This document shows positions 24,578 to 24,607 of a DNA stretch of 24,607 nucleotides, piece by piece. Each line of letters opens with the position of its first letter. Position 1 is the first letter of the stretch. The stretch is from contig CAJXRJ010000018.1 in the NCBI GenBank assembly GCA_913058555.1, forward strand, positions 1 through 24,607. Reading direction: 5' to 3'. The stretch comes from an uncultured bacterium. Lineage in GTDB: Bacteria; Planctomycetota; UBA1135; GCA-002686595. Under the pieces are notes generated by a model, which was not told the origin of the DNA, searched no databases, and worked only from the letters and a program-made list of their open reading frames with translations. The position numbers and the translations under genes are program-made.

Positions 24578-24607
24578 CTGTCTCTTATACACATCTGACG
24601 CTGCCGA
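24578..24607. other. Nextera transposase adapter (artefact)
   Basis: CTGTCTCTTATACACATCT (24578-24596) is the reverse complement of the Tn5 mosaic end. GACGCTGCCGA follows, the reverse complement of the Read-1 tail. Both contig ends therefore carry the same side adapter. It generates the false N-terminal peptide MYKRQ. Confidence 0.98.

Noticed and set aside
24530..24592. MYKRQ start of the last methyltransferase
   Set aside because: These codons come from adapter sequence; GTG 24529 with GGAGG upstream is the better start.

Overview
This is a GC-rich bacterial window of 24,607 bases, almost fully coding, with 17 protein genes. I found no rRNA, tRNA, CRISPR array or insertion sequence. The organism is most likely a member of the Planctomycetota. 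That rests mainly on the secreted protein at 17727-19823: four disulfide-rich 'DVWF...TCG...YDT...CNDD' repeats, then a C-terminal domain with NSTG and WYWQGWYRD, a layout I associate with marine planctomycetes. The DUF5060 glycosidase, the LamG-type membrane proteins and the weak use of Shine-Dalgarno sites fit but do not prove it. Both ends are Nextera transposase adapter (1-24 and 24578-24607), so only 25-24577 is genomic, and the first gene is cut by the adapter.

Layout. (1) 25-2642, plus strand: a 5'-truncated acyl-CoA dehydrogenase, a metallo-beta-lactamase-fold hydrolase whose start codon lies at the centre of a 20-bp perfect palindrome, and a cytoplasmic BtuF-like metal/cobalamin-binding protein overlapping it by 4 nt. 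(2) 2786-8590: a DUF481 outer-membrane protein with a strong terminator, a convergent cell-surface protein built from two Spondin_N-CHRD units, and a divergent secreted DUF5060 glycosidase-like protein. (3) 12802-8742, minus strand: a probable operon of a DEAD-box RNA helicase with a 450-residue charged repetitive tail, a [2Fe-2S] ferredoxin and IspH (LytB) of the MEP isoprenoid pathway. (4) 13330-16171, plus strand: exonuclease III (xthA), a GT-C/PMT-type membrane glycosyltransferase and a HAD phosphatase, each overlapping the next. (5) 16212-17273, minus: a membrane-anchored Ig-like/LamG-like protein of unknown role. (6) 17727-19823, plus: the large secreted repeat protein. (7) 24529-19993, minus: a four-gene operon of two paralogous sugar-C-methyltransferase-like enzymes, a GT2 glycosyltransferase and a LamG-VanZ membrane fusion. 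It looks like part of a surface-polysaccharide locus that continues off the contig.

Themes: isoprenoid synthesis with its probable electron donor (ferredoxin-IspH), nucleic-acid housekeeping (helicase, exonuclease III) and a large investment in cell-surface and secreted proteins. No defence or mobile system is visible. The least ordinary items are the start-codon palindrome, the helicase tail, the ferredoxin-IspH coupling, the LamG-VanZ fusion beside the paired methyltransferases, and the hairpin-bearing, pyrimidine-rich leader of the secreted repeat protein.
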